Of a stretch of 64,000 bases of DNA, positions 35,555 to 44,138 are shown in pieces. Below the pieces are notes generated by a model. That model searched no databases. It worked only from the letters and a program-made list of their open reading frames with translations, and was not told where the DNA came from. Both the position numbers and the translations under genes were made by a program. Source of the stretch: CALLVY01 sp937899855 (lineage in GTDB: Bacteria; Bacteroidota; Bacteroidia; Chitinophagales; Saprospiraceae); assembly GCA_039820405.1 (NCBI GenBank), contig JBCBQC010000004.1, positions 72,564 to 136,563 on the forward strand, read 5' to 3'. Every line of letters starts with the position of its first letter. The first letter of the stretch is position 1.

Positions 35555-36133
35555 ATGAGTGAAAAGGTCCGTCTCAAAAAAGTGGAATTGCTCTCCGATA
35601 ATTGGTATATTTTGAAAAAGTACGTCTTTGACTACCAGATGCCCAATGGCGACTGGGAGGAGCAAAAACGCGAGGCCTACGATCGGGGCAACGGCGCCGC
35701 CATCCTTTTGTACGAGCCCCAGCGGGCCAAGGTCATCCTGACCCGCCAGTTTAGATTGCCCACTTTTATCAGTGGCAATGCCGACGGGATGATGATCGAA
35801 GTCTGTGCCGGATTGTTGGACGAAAGCGCACCGGAGGATTGTATCCGTCGGGAAACGGAGGAGGAAACGGGCTACCGCGTGGGGAAGGTCCAAAAGGTGA
35901 TGGAGGCCTACATGTCGCCGGGGGCCGTCACCGAAATCCTGTATTTCTTCGTGGGCGAGTACTCCGCCGAAATGCGGGTCAGCGCGGGGGGAGGGCTGGC
36001 CGAGGAGCAGGAACACATCGAGGTACTCGAGCTGGACTTCGAGCGGGCCTACGGGATGATTGCGAGTGGGGAGATCATCGACGCCAAAACGATTATGTTA
36101 TTGCAGTACGCCAAGATTCACCAATTGGTGTAA
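35555..36133 (+). CDS. nudK: NUDIX hydrolase, GDP-mannose pyrophosphatase NudK-like
   Basis: Hydrolyses a nucleoside-diphosphate sugar, by similarity GDP-mannose or ADP-ribose. The 192-residue protein follows E. coli NudK closely: GLLDESAPEDCIRRETEEE in the NUDIX box, then YMSPGAVTEILYFFVGEYS and AGGGLAEEQEHIEVLEL. Within the box the early glutamate of the NudK consensus is replaced by alanine (GLLDESA), while the catalytic RETEEETG is intact. It stands between two terminators or spacers and is followed by a methyltransferase after 17 bases. Confidence 0.9.
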   Translation: MSEKVRLKKVELLSDNWYILKKYVFDYQMPNGDWEEQKREAYDRGNGAAILLYEPQRAKVILTRQFRLPTFISGNADGMMIEVCAGLLDESAPEDCIRRETEEETGYRVGKVQKVMEAYMSPGAVTEILYFFVGEYSAEMRVSAGGGLAEEQEHIEVLELDFERAYGMIASGEIIDAKTIMLLQYAKIHQLV

Positions 36134-36150
36134 GCGAAAAATAAAAGACC

Positions 36151-36825
36151 ATGCAGATCAATCAGGTTTTTGATGAGCTCTACGACGACTATACGGCCAA
36201 GATCGTACGTTGGGTACCGCACTACCGCCAGATGGTACAGGAAGTAGCCAGCTATCTTCCGGGCGACTGGCGAGCGGAGCGCATTTTGGATTTGGGCTGT
36301 GGCAATGGCAACGTCACCCAGGCTCTACGCCAGCGCTTTCCCGAGGCACAGTACCACTTGGTCGATGCTTCGGCGGAGATGCTTCAGGGCTGTCGCCAGC
36401 GCTTTGCGGGCCAGGGGGCATTTAGCTACGAACAGTGTTTTTTTCAGGACCTGGACTTGCCCGCGGCTAGCTACGACTTAATTGTAGCTTGTCTGTCCAT
36501 CCACCACCTACCGGGGGAGGAAAAACGGCTCTTCCTACAACGTTTGCCTCGTGCGCTTCGCTCTGGAGGGTATTTTCTCTATTCGGATTTGATGATTGAC
36601 AAGACGGCGACCGACCATCCGGCGCATTTGGGGTATTGGAAGAATTACGCGGAGGCGCGGGGCACGACGGCGGAGGAGTGGCAATTTGTCATGGACCACT
36701 ACGACGAATACGATTACCCGGCATCATTGAAGCGACAGGGAGAGTGGTTGGAGGGGGCGGGCTTCCGGGAAGTGGTTCCGGCGTATCAGGAAAGGTGGTG
36801 GACTACCTTGAGGTGTGGGGTTTAG
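36151..36825 (+). CDS. Class I SAM-dependent methyltransferase
   Basis: A 224-residue methyltransferase with the SAM-binding motif ILDLGCGNGNVT (about residues 48-59), an acidic loop at YHLVDASAEML and the post-motif FFQDLDLPAASYDLIVACLSIHH. The fold matches Methyltransf_25/11 small-molecule enzymes; the substrate cannot be told. It is probably co-transcribed with nudK (17-base gap). Its TAG stop overlaps the TAA stop of the converging gene by four bases. Confidence 0.88.
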   Translation: MQINQVFDELYDDYTAKIVRWVPHYRQMVQEVASYLPGDWRAERILDLGCGNGNVTQALRQRFPEAQYHLVDASAEMLQGCRQRFAGQGAFSYEQCFFQDLDLPAASYDLIVACLSIHHLPGEEKRLFLQRLPRALRSGGYFLYSDLMIDKTATDHPAHLGYWKNYAEARGTTAEEWQFVMDHYDEYDYPASLKRQGEWLEGAGFREVVPAYQERWWTTLRCGV

Positions 36826-37496
36826 ATCAACTGTTTGCGTTTGCGCATTTTTTGTACAAAGCGGCTGGTTTGGAGATTGACCCGAATTTGGTGATAGATG
36901 TCGCCGATGAACATCGAAACCAAGCCCAGGCTAAATACGACCAAACGGGCGACTTCGGTGAGGGGTATAAAGCTGTCGAAAAAGGGACGGACAATCAGCA
37001 GTTCGGCACAGATAATGAGAGCCGCGGTAAAAAACAACAGGATACTCCAGCCGCGGGTACTTTTGATGTAGCTGGGTTTTTGAACCCAGAGGGCACGGCG
37101 GAGAAACTTGATGGCATCCTCGTCGTAGGGATCCATCTTAATGAGTTCGCGCAGGATGTGTTCGGCTTGATCGTACTGTTGGAGGTTGAAGTGGGCGGCG
37201 GCCTTGTGGAAGAGCAATTTTTGGTAAACGTCTTCGCCGCGGAAAAAGTGGATATTGTGAATGATCGAGGTTTCGATCGCACCGTTGGCCAGCCGGAGGT
37301 AGCGCTCGTAGGCACCGATCTCGAATAGTGCTCCCAAATAAGAAACCATCAGTTCGAAATACTCTTCCAGTTCCAGATTTTGGATGCTCTCCTGATTCTC
37401 TTCAAAAAAGCGGATGATCGCCCGGTACTCTCCGGTGTCGATTTCCTTGAAATCACGGTATATCTTCGATCGATACGCAGAAGGAGAAAAGTGCAT
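36822..37496 (-). CDS. TPR-like membrane protein of unknown function
   Basis: A 224-residue protein. The first 135 residues are helical and TPR-like (LEEYFELMVSYLGALFEIGAY, HKAAAHFNLQQYDQAEHILREL). Two membrane helices follow (about 150-170 and 180-200: WSILLFFTAALIICAELLIV and VARLVVFSLGLVSMFIG), and the end is basic (FVQKMRKRKQLI). It is likely a cytoplasmic TPR domain anchored in the inner membrane. No family name is offered. Confidence 0.75.
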   Translation of the reverse strand: MHFSPSAYRSKIYRDFKEIDTGEYRAIIRFFEENQESIQNLELEEYFELMVSYLGALFEIGAYERYLRLANGAIETSIIHNIHFFRGEDVYQKLLFHKAAAHFNLQQYDQAEHILRELIKMDPYDEDAIKFLRRALWVQKPSYIKSTRGWSILLFFTAALIICAELLIVRPFFDSFIPLTEVARLVVFSLGLVSMFIGDIYHQIRVNLQTSRFVQKMRKRKQLI

Positions 37497-37530
37497 GACG
37501 CTACATTAGTTAAATTTTGGTTATCAATTG

Positions 37531-38289
37531 TTAGCGTTGTTGGGCCAGTCGATACAGGACTGGTTTGCTTGGGCTAACGTCGATTTCAAAGCTCGCAATT
37601 TGTAGGTTGAGTAGATAAAGCCCATCCGGTATCGCATTATCCACATAGATTAATTCCGTGATGGTGGATTTGGTTCGCCGTTCTCCGGAGAAATTCCAAA
37701 AAGTTTTATGGGCGGCCAAACGTCCTTCGTCCTCCTCTCGATCCACGGAAGGCAGATCGATCAGTAGATGCTTTACACCACAATCCACAATGTATTGTAC
37801 AGCATCGGCGTCCAGGTAGGGGGGGTTACTACCCGAGTAGTTGACCTTCATCTTTCGATCGTCATTGGGTAGCGTTCTGATGATCAATGCGGAGGTTTGC
37901 CCGGGTTTTAACGCCACCGCCAGCTGCTTCCGACCGATTACTCGATCACCGTTGGCGAGCCGCTGGGGGTACACACTGGTCAGGAAAGCAAGATAATGAA
38001 AGTTTTTCAGAGTTTCATTAATGGTATATTTTTCCTTCGTAATATGTCCGACACACTCGGTATGGGTACCATTGCCGTGAGGATTCAAACGGATGTTCAA
38101 AAAGTTGACTGGTCCTCCTCTTCTGGTAGAACCTACGAAATCACCCGCAACGACGGGCTGTGTTTCAAACAGTGGAGCGTAGAAGCAATTGACCGACTCC
38201 AAACCTTCCCGTAGGGGTAGAGAAATATCAAGGGGGTCCGCTAGATTGGCGCGGTACAACTGGCCCTGATGCTCAATCGTTGCTAGCAT
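37531..38289 (-). CDS. Cyclase-family (kynurenine formamidase-like) hydrolase
   Basis: A 252-residue metal-dependent hydrolase of the cyclase/KynB superfamily. The metal motif appears as NPHGNGTHTECVGH (about residues 68-81), where many family members have HxGTHxDxPxH; the Asp is replaced by Glu-Cys here, a form I associate with Bacteroidota members. Downstream regions LIDLPSVDREEDEG and HKTFWNF match the family core. The substrate is unknown. It is likely transcribed with nadK from upstream. Confidence 0.82.
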   Translation of the reverse strand: MLATIEHQGQLYRANLADPLDISLPLREGLESVNCFYAPLFETQPVVAGDFVGSTRRGGPVNFLNIRLNPHGNGTHTECVGHITKEKYTINETLKNFHYLAFLTSVYPQRLANGDRVIGRKQLAVALKPGQTSALIIRTLPNDDRKMKVNYSGSNPPYLDADAVQYIVDCGVKHLLIDLPSVDREEDEGRLAAHKTFWNFSGERRTKSTITELIYVDNAIPDGLYLLNLQIASFEIDVSPSKPVLYRLAQQR

Positions 38290-38412
38290 ATTAACGGAGG
38301 TGATGGAGGGGTCAGAAGAACACCCGCAAGTTAGCGCTATTTGGTTTAAGAAACAATGCCTTTAACAAATGGGAAAGCAGATTTAGCGGGGAGAAATAGC
38401 GGCCAGTGAGAC

Positions 38413-39294
38413 TCAGTTGCGTTGGTCGATTCCCCAGGTAAGCTTATCGCGAATGGTCCGCAAAAAACTGCGATCGCGCAGTTGGATGAGGCGCACTTTA
38501 AAATCGGCCTTGCGCACCGCCAGTTGATCCTCCGCCGTGATGGGTTCAAACCGCGAATCGAGGGTACAGAGAAAATTATCCGAGCGGCCCTCCACTGTAA
38601 AGGAGATGACCGAATTGTCGGAGATGACGATGGGCCGAACGTTGAGGTTGTGGGGTGCAACGGGGGTGATGATAAAATTCCCCGAATTGGGAAAGATAAT
38701 GGGTCCGCCACAACTCAAAGAATAGCCCGTCGAACCCGTCGGTGTAGCCACGATGATGCCGTCTGCCCAGTAAGAACTGAGGTAATCGCCGTTGATATAG
38801 ACGCGCACTACGATCATCGAAGAGGTATCCCGCTTGAGCAGGGTGATGTCGTTGAGCGCAAAGCGCAAATCCCCAAAGAGCTGGCGATTGGATTCGAGGT
38901 AGAGCAACGAACGATCATCGTAAGAGTACATGCCCCTCTTGAGGAGCCGGATGGCCTCGCGGATAAAGCCCCGTTCGATACTCGCCAAGAAGCCCAAACG
39001 CCCTAGGTTGATGCCCAGAATGGGTACCTTGCTGTCGCGCACCTCGGTAACGGCACTGAGAATGGTCCCATCGCCTCCGAGGGTAATGACAAAGTCGATA
39101 CGGCGCAGCTGAAAGTCGATGTAGCCCTCGAAGCGGCCCACCGGATTTTTGAAGTCGATCTTATCCTGAATCTGATCCAGGTAAGCCGCCTGGACGTACA
39201 CGGTGACCTGCTCTTCGTGCAGTACATCAAAAAGGTGTTGGATGTGTTCGCGGTCTTTTTCCTTGTACACTCTGCTAAAAACGACTACCTGCAT
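38413..39294 (-). CDS. nadK: NAD kinase
   Basis: Phosphorylates NAD to NADP. The 293-residue protein has the GGDGTIL nucleotide motif, GRLGFLA, the FALND segment (usually ALNE; here Asp replaces Glu), YWADGIIVATPTGSTGYSLS and the NVRPIVIS C-terminal motif. The start MQVVVFSRVYKE fits the family. In many Bacteroidota nadK lies beside a CBS-domain gene; here that gene (44139-44798) is 5 kb away with other genes between. Confidence 0.96.
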   Translation of the reverse strand: MQVVVFSRVYKEKDREHIQHLFDVLHEEQVTVYVQAAYLDQIQDKIDFKNPVGRFEGYIDFQLRRIDFVITLGGDGTILSAVTEVRDSKVPILGINLGRLGFLASIERGFIREAIRLLKRGMYSYDDRSLLYLESNRQLFGDLRFALNDITLLKRDTSSMIVVRVYINGDYLSSYWADGIIVATPTGSTGYSLSCGGPIIFPNSGNFIITPVAPHNLNVRPIVISDNSVISFTVEGRSDNFLCTLDSRFEPITAEDQLAVRKADFKVRLIQLRDRSFLRTIRDKLTWGIDQRN

Positions 39295-39333
39295 GAATTG
39301 GTTTTGAGGGCTAGAAATGCTGATCGGCGAAGA

Positions 39334-40722
39334 TCAAAAGGTAAACTTATAGTGTAAAAATACGCCATTTTCTAGCAAATGGTTAAAGCTGTACTCGATT
39401 TGTAGCACTTTATCAACATAGGCCACAATGTCGAGTCCCACCCCGCCCCCCCACAGCCAGGTATTGCTCAGGGGATTGCCCTCCTGGTAGAAAGGATCAT
39501 CGACGTAGCCCACGTCGCTATTGAGGGTCAGGTAAAGCTGGAGGGGAAAGGTACGCAGTTGGGAGATGGGCACCATCTTACCCAGTCCGAGCACCCGGTC
39601 GAAGAATTGCCAACGCAGGCTGCCTTTGACGTAGGAAAAGTTCATGCCATCGACGACGTACAGCTCATAGCCACGCAGGTAATCGGGCCTAAAGCCCAAG
39701 GAGCGGCTATTGTAATAAGGCTGCTGATTGCGGTAGAGGTAGAACAGGCCTTTCCAGATCAGTTCGGTACTCCACTTTCGGCCAAAGCTAAAGTACTGCG
39801 CGAAGGTGGTATTAAAGGTCAGGGCATCGCGGTCGGTAAAAAAGCCGAGTCCATCCTTGCGGATGATGCTTTTGAGGTAGCAGCCCTGGCGGGGATAATC
39901 GCGCAGGTCGCGGCGATCGACGATGAGGGAATAGCTGATGGCTGCGAAGCGCTGTTGGTCGGCGCCGTTGAGGAAGAAGTCGGGATTGAGCAGGTGAATG
40001 CTATCGGTGGAGCGGTTGTTGTGAAATTCGAGGTCCAGCTCGTGGGAGACGTAGAGTTTGGGGCGGTAGATGAGGCCAAAATTGAGTCGGACGTTACTCA
40101 GCTGAACCTGATCGTTGCCGAAGAAGAGGAATTTGTTGCCCGCCGTTTGGTAGTTGGTCTCTTTGTTGGTGGCGTAAAAGAGGTTGGTCTTAAAACCCAG
40201 GGTTTGTTGGCGGTTGAAGCCGGGGAGGCGGTAGTCCAGTTCGTATTTTTGGGTATAGCCAAATTGTACGGTAGCCTTTAGTTTGTCGCGGCGGCCGGTG
40301 ACGTTGTAGTGGGTGAGGCGGAGACCGAGGTTGACCCGTTGGAGGCTACGGCCTTGTTCGCTCCACCAAACATTGAAATTGCGATCGGCCAGTTCGAAGA
40401 TGGGGAAGGGGAAGAGGTACCACTGTTCTTTGACGGTGACCGTGACGACGATGTGGTTGTAGCCTCGCCATTCTCCGATATTGACCACGACGACGGTAAA
40501 GAGGGTCATGTTGAGGACGAGGGTCCGGTTTTTTTCGAGGCGGGGGGCGAGTTCGAGGAGGCCGATGGTGTCGCCGGGGGCCAGGTCCATTTCGCGGAGG
40601 ATGGTGGCGGATTTGGTGCGGCGATTGCCTTCGCACTGGATATCATCCACTACGACGTAATGCAGCTGGGCGGGAAGGATGGCGGGGAGGCCCAGCAAGA
40701 AAGACAAAAGGTAGCGCCACAT
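39334..40722 (-). CDS. Omp85/BamA-like outer-membrane protein
   Basis: A 462-residue outer-membrane barrel with a signal peptide (MWRYLLSFLLGLPAILPAQ). One POTRA-like module follows: IQCEGNRRTKSATILREMDLAPGD, then the LVLNMTLFTVVVVNI and VTVKEQWYLFP strands. The C-terminal two thirds consist of alternating amphipathic strands (QFGYTQKYELDYRLPGF and others) ending HYKFTF with the aromatic terminus of outer-membrane proteins. A single POTRA and this size point to a BamA-related surface-antigen (D15) protein rather than BamA itself. Confidence 0.85.
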   Translation of the reverse strand: MWRYLLSFLLGLPAILPAQLHYVVVDDIQCEGNRRTKSATILREMDLAPGDTIGLLELAPRLEKNRTLVLNMTLFTVVVVNIGEWRGYNHIVVTVTVKEQWYLFPFPIFELADRNFNVWWSEQGRSLQRVNLGLRLTHYNVTGRRDKLKATVQFGYTQKYELDYRLPGFNRQQTLGFKTNLFYATNKETNYQTAGNKFLFFGNDQVQLSNVRLNFGLIYRPKLYVSHELDLEFHNNRSTDSIHLLNPDFFLNGADQQRFAAISYSLIVDRRDLRDYPRQGCYLKSIIRKDGLGFFTDRDALTFNTTFAQYFSFGRKWSTELIWKGLFYLYRNQQPYYNSRSLGFRPDYLRGYELYVVDGMNFSYVKGSLRWQFFDRVLGLGKMVPISQLRTFPLQLYLTLNSDVGYVDDPFYQEGNPLSNTWLWGGGVGLDIVAYVDKVLQIEYSFNHLLENGVFLHYKFTF

Positions 40723-41181
40723 GGAGGACTGGGGATTAAACAGTTGAAATTAATACCATCAATTGGGTGTCAATAAAAAACGAAAATTTCTGAATTTACC
40801 AATTAGTCATAAAAAATCTAACTATTATAAAATTTACTAAGGCTTTGTGAGTCAATGATTTGTGTACATTATGTGCGTACAAAAAAACACAATTCCCGCT
40901 TTTGACTTGTAAAGTCACTTTTTTTAAACTATCTTAACAACGATTACACAAATGTGGTGTCTCCTCCAATCCCAGGCGAGGGCCGCACCACAAAGTTAGC
41001 AAACTGATCAGAAGCTGGCTCGATACATTTAGTGCTTTCGCTAGAGAATGAGGTTGATTACAGACCGAACATGGTCAAAACGAACCGATTGCTAGACATA
41101 ATATGTACGTATTAGTCTGGATCGAGTTACGTCCGCTACGGAACATTACTACCATTGATTCATTGACCAAGACCAGTTACG
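40723..41181. other. Spacer upstream of the lipoprotein island
   Basis: A 459-bp gap. The left half is AT-rich and holds a small hairpin TGACTT-gta-AAGTCA (40903-40917) followed by a T run; the right half has mixed composition with a TGTGGTG/CACCACA pair near 40953-40999. No tRNA, no reading frame of note and no clear promoter of the phylum type were seen. Confidence 0.4.
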
Positions 41182-42906
41182 ATGTCAAACCTCAACACCA
41201 AAACGCTATTCCTACTCACCGTATTGGCATGCTTGGGGGGCTGTAAGAAAGAACCACAGCAGGAGCTTTCCAAGGCTTCCAATCTCAGCGCTGGCCACCT
41301 TCCAAGTTACGAAATAGAAAGCCCCCTCAAAGATAAATTCTTTGACGATCAGTACATCCTCAGTGCCAATCCTCATCTGGGGAATTTGATCGAATCGCAA
41401 AGCCAATTCCGCGACCCCAGCACTCGATTGAGTACCATCCAGTACCTGATTGATTATCAAGATGATCAGGAAAACTTTATTCCCACCCTCAGCGCCACCC
41501 TTGGCTTTCCCGTTTGGTCACAAGTCGAATCCCGCGATTTTTTCACTTTCATTCCCCTCATCCAAGCCCATTCCGATGCGACGGATGCTGTCTTGATTGT
41601 ATACCCCGAGGGAGACATCTACGATTTCAAATTACTGCGACGTGATGCGCTGTACCACCGACTCCTCACGGAGGACCACCCGCCTAATTTTTACACGGAG
41701 CTGCGACTTTTTCTTACCTTCGACGAACGCTTGTTCGATTATCACGACCCGCTGCTGGCCCAAGCTCGAGCCCAGGAAATCACCTCCGAGAGCCACTATC
41801 GCTGCCCGTTGCTCTGGCATTGGGAATGCGCCGAATGGATTGTCCCGCTGTGGGAAGAAGGGGAAAGCGACATGGCAGAAGAACGCAGTCCCTGTGGATC
41901 GGTTTGTGCCGATTGCGTCCTGATCGTATACGATAACCCCAATTGCGAGCAAAATCTACCGGTGGGTGGTTGGGGACGAACGAATGGGGGGACCTTTCCA
42001 CCCGAACGGGAAGGAGGCAGTCATTATCACAACGGCGGGGGCGGAGGCCCCAATGGAGGAGGCAATAACCCACTCAATTGGTGGGAAGAGCAGGGCTACA
42101 GCACCTTGGTGGAATCGCTGATTCAGCACTTGGGGCTAGAAGCAGAGCAAGCACATCTGGCCAATTGTATGGAGGGGAGCTTTCAGTTGGCGGCCTTATT
42201 GGGTAACTTGGTAGAACAGTTGGAGGTGGAACAAGAAGCAGTGCGCGCCGCCATTCTTGCGGGTTTGACAACGGCTTGCCACTGTGACGATTACGATTCG
42301 AGGGGGGTGGAGCAGTGTGATGAAAGGGCTTTATTCGAAGAAAAATTCAGGTCAGAAATTGTAGAATGGTTAACAGAAGGATTTTTCTTTTCAGAGGAGG
42401 AAAAGGAGTTTATAAAGGAGAATTTACCACTTACAGATCGATCAAAAATTGATATAATAAAGTTGGATTGGGAGCAAGCAAGCGAAGAAGACCGGGTAAA
42501 TCATTTTTTTAAATGGATTGCATTCATAAATAAAGTATATCGTTGTCTCAGAAACGAAGAGAATAACTCCAATGAGATTTACAGCATTACAAATGATTTC
42601 TTCGAAAATGCCTCCGCATCTCAAGGGTATGAGGTGTATGGAAATATCAATATTTATCTCAAGGATGAGTACGATAACCCCTTAACCATTACGAATACTG
42701 GCTTTGTGTGGAATCATTGGTACAATGATTATCGAGATCGGTTTCAATGGCAAGCGAATGCAGAAGATTCCGGCGTGAGTAATGCAACGCATTTTTATTT
42801 TATGTCGGAAGGCTTTGATCCCAACTGGGGCCTTGCGTACATAGATTTGATCGTACCATATCTTCATTCTGATGTAATTAATGAAAGACTAACCCCCTGT
42901 CAATAA
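41182..42906 (+). CDS. Large modular lipoprotein with Gly-rich linker and AT-rich C-terminal domain
   Basis: A 574-residue lipoprotein (signal MSNLNTKTLFLLTVLACLGGC, lipobox Cys at 21). Residues about 25-230 form a soluble domain with YILSANPHLGNLIESQ and several Trp; a cysteine cluster (CGSVCADC) follows, then a Gly/Asn-rich linker (GGGGGPNGGGNNP near residues 283-296) and a helical stretch to about residue 375. From about base 42320 the DNA becomes markedly AT-rich and the last 195 residues differ in character, rich in Asn, Asp and Tyr/Trp (NHWYNDYRDRFQWQ). No toxin, protease or nuclease motif is recognisable. The layout is like modular surface effectors, but function is unknown. Confidence 0.8.
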   Translation: MSNLNTKTLFLLTVLACLGGCKKEPQQELSKASNLSAGHLPSYEIESPLKDKFFDDQYILSANPHLGNLIESQSQFRDPSTRLSTIQYLIDYQDDQENFIPTLSATLGFPVWSQVESRDFFTFIPLIQAHSDATDAVLIVYPEGDIYDFKLLRRDALYHRLLTEDHPPNFYTELRLFLTFDERLFDYHDPLLAQARAQEITSESHYRCPLLWHWECAEWIVPLWEEGESDMAEERSPCGSVCADCVLIVYDNPNCEQNLPVGGWGRTNGGTFPPEREGGSHYHNGGGGGPNGGGNNPLNWWEEQGYSTLVESLIQHLGLEAEQAHLANCMEGSFQLAALLGNLVEQLEVEQEAVRAAILAGLTTACHCDDYDSRGVEQCDERALFEEKFRSEIVEWLTEGFFFSEEEKEFIKENLPLTDRSKIDIIKLDWEQASEEDRVNHFFKWIAFINKVYRCLRNEENNSNEIYSITNDFFENASASQGYEVYGNINIYLKDEYDNPLTITNTGFVWNHWYNDYRDRFQWQANAEDSGVSNATHFYFMSEGFDPNWGLAYIDLIVPYLHSDVINERLTPCQ

Positions 42907-42917
42907 ATAATATTGAA

Positions 42918-43463
42918 ATGAAATACCTAGCTATAATAATTATCATGTTTTATTGTATTTCTTGCTCGAACACAATGTCCGAACGACCACTCATCCCCAT
43001 CCCCCTAAAAAAGCATACCATCCAACTTGGAGACAGCTACGCCAAAATTGAGGAAAGCATCCCCATCCAGGAAGAGCTCGAAAGGGGTAGAAAGAGAAAT
43101 ACGGTCAATTTTGACCACGATGCCAAGGACTGGACATTGGCGTTTACGACCGATGGCGCCCGTCCTACCTTCCACCCCGTAATCATGACGGCCGATTTTG
43201 ACGACCAAGCCCTCCTCCTACAGTACACCATCCACTGGGGCAGTCCCGACCTCAATCTAAAAGATGCCTCACAAATGCAAAAAGCCATCGATCTCATTTC
43301 GGAAGCACAGCTAGAGCTCCGACACCGTTTTGAACTGCCCGACCGAATCGACTTACCCCTGGTCAAAACCCTCCACTTTGACCACTACTTCGAAAAATTG
43401 AGCCTCAGTGAATATACCATTCACTACACCACTGCCTATAAAGAATACCCACTTGACGATTAG
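42918..43463 (+). CDS. Small lipoprotein, partner-like paralogue A
   Basis: A 181-residue lipoprotein (MKYLAIIIIMFYCISC, Cys16) starting 12 bases after the modular lipoprotein. Its first 60 bases are AT-rich like the end of that gene, then composition returns to normal. It is visibly related to the next gene: both have MKYL, a proline-rich start, TIQLGDSYAKIEE versus TLHLGEPFDAIT, and RFELPDRIDLP versus RFHFPTVIKLP, and both end with a paired Tyr/His strand (EYTIHYTTAY versus EFINYQMAY). No known family is recognised; an immunity-like role for the upstream protein is possible. Confidence 0.78.
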   Translation: MKYLAIIIIMFYCISCSNTMSERPLIPIPLKKHTIQLGDSYAKIEESIPIQEELERGRKRNTVNFDHDAKDWTLAFTTDGARPTFHPVIMTADFDDQALLLQYTIHWGSPDLNLKDASQMQKAIDLISEAQLELRHRFELPDRIDLPLVKTLHFDHYFEKLSLSEYTIHYTTAYKEYPLDD

Positions 43464-43504
43464 AAAAATAGGGTCAATCCAAACGGACATACCAACCAAG
43501 AGAT

Positions 43505-44092
43505 ATGAAATACCTCCCCCTCATCCTCCTCCTAACCACCCTCAGCTGCGCCCCCGAAAAGCCAACGGCCCCTCGCGTAGCGCTCCCCTTCCAAACCTTT
43601 ACCCTCCACCTAGGTGAGCCCTTCGACGCCATCACCCAAACCATTGCCCTCGAACCCCTGCAGTACGACCGCCACATCGCTACCGCCAACTATTTAAAAG
43701 ACGATTCGTTCTGCGCCACGACTTTTCCATATAATGATGAAACCTACCAATTACACGCTGCGGTGAGGGTATTTAACTTTAACCGCAACGCCGAACTGGT
43801 TCGGGTGAATATGATTTGGACGGACATTGATAAACCGATTCCAAAACAGGCAACTGGCTCCATGATTCAGTCCCTCTCGAACCAACACTTTGACCTCCAA
43901 AGCAGATTCCACTTTCCAACCGTCATCAAATTGCCTTACGAGGAAAAAAGGGAATACCCCCATTACTACGAATGGATTAAAATCGATCACGAGTTTATCA
44001 ACTATCAAATGGCCTATCGTGGCTACGGATTTGAAGATGGTTCCTACCGAGAGCATCATAGGACCAAGCAAGGAAAAGGCCTCCGCCACTAA
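43505..44092 (+). CDS. Small lipoprotein, partner-like paralogue B
   Basis: A 195-residue lipoprotein (MKYLPLILLLTTLSC, Cys15) 41 bases after paralogue A and homologous to it over most of its length. The C-terminal tail, after residue 175, is longer and basic (EHHRTKQGKGLRH). Composition is close to the window average, unlike the start of paralogue A. Tandem related small genes after a large modular gene are the usual picture for multiplied immunity or partner proteins; here it is only a structural analogy. Confidence 0.78.
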   Translation: MKYLPLILLLTTLSCAPEKPTAPRVALPFQTFTLHLGEPFDAITQTIALEPLQYDRHIATANYLKDDSFCATTFPYNDETYQLHAAVRVFNFNRNAELVRVNMIWTDIDKPIPKQATGSMIQSLSNQHFDLQSRFHFPTVIKLPYEEKREYPHYYEWIKIDHEFINYQMAYRGYGFEDGSYREHHRTKQGKGLRH

Positions 44093-44138
44093 TGATACAG
44101 CGACAGCAAACAAAGAGTGAACTGGAAAAACGAAAGAT

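Noticed and set aside
37637..37645. Perfect DnaA box TTATCCACA
   Set aside because: Single copy inside the cyclase-family gene, not in a cluster.
40903..40925. Terminator-like hairpin with T run before the lipoprotein island
   Set aside because: No plus-strand gene ends upstream of it; the stem is only six base pairs, so chance is likely.
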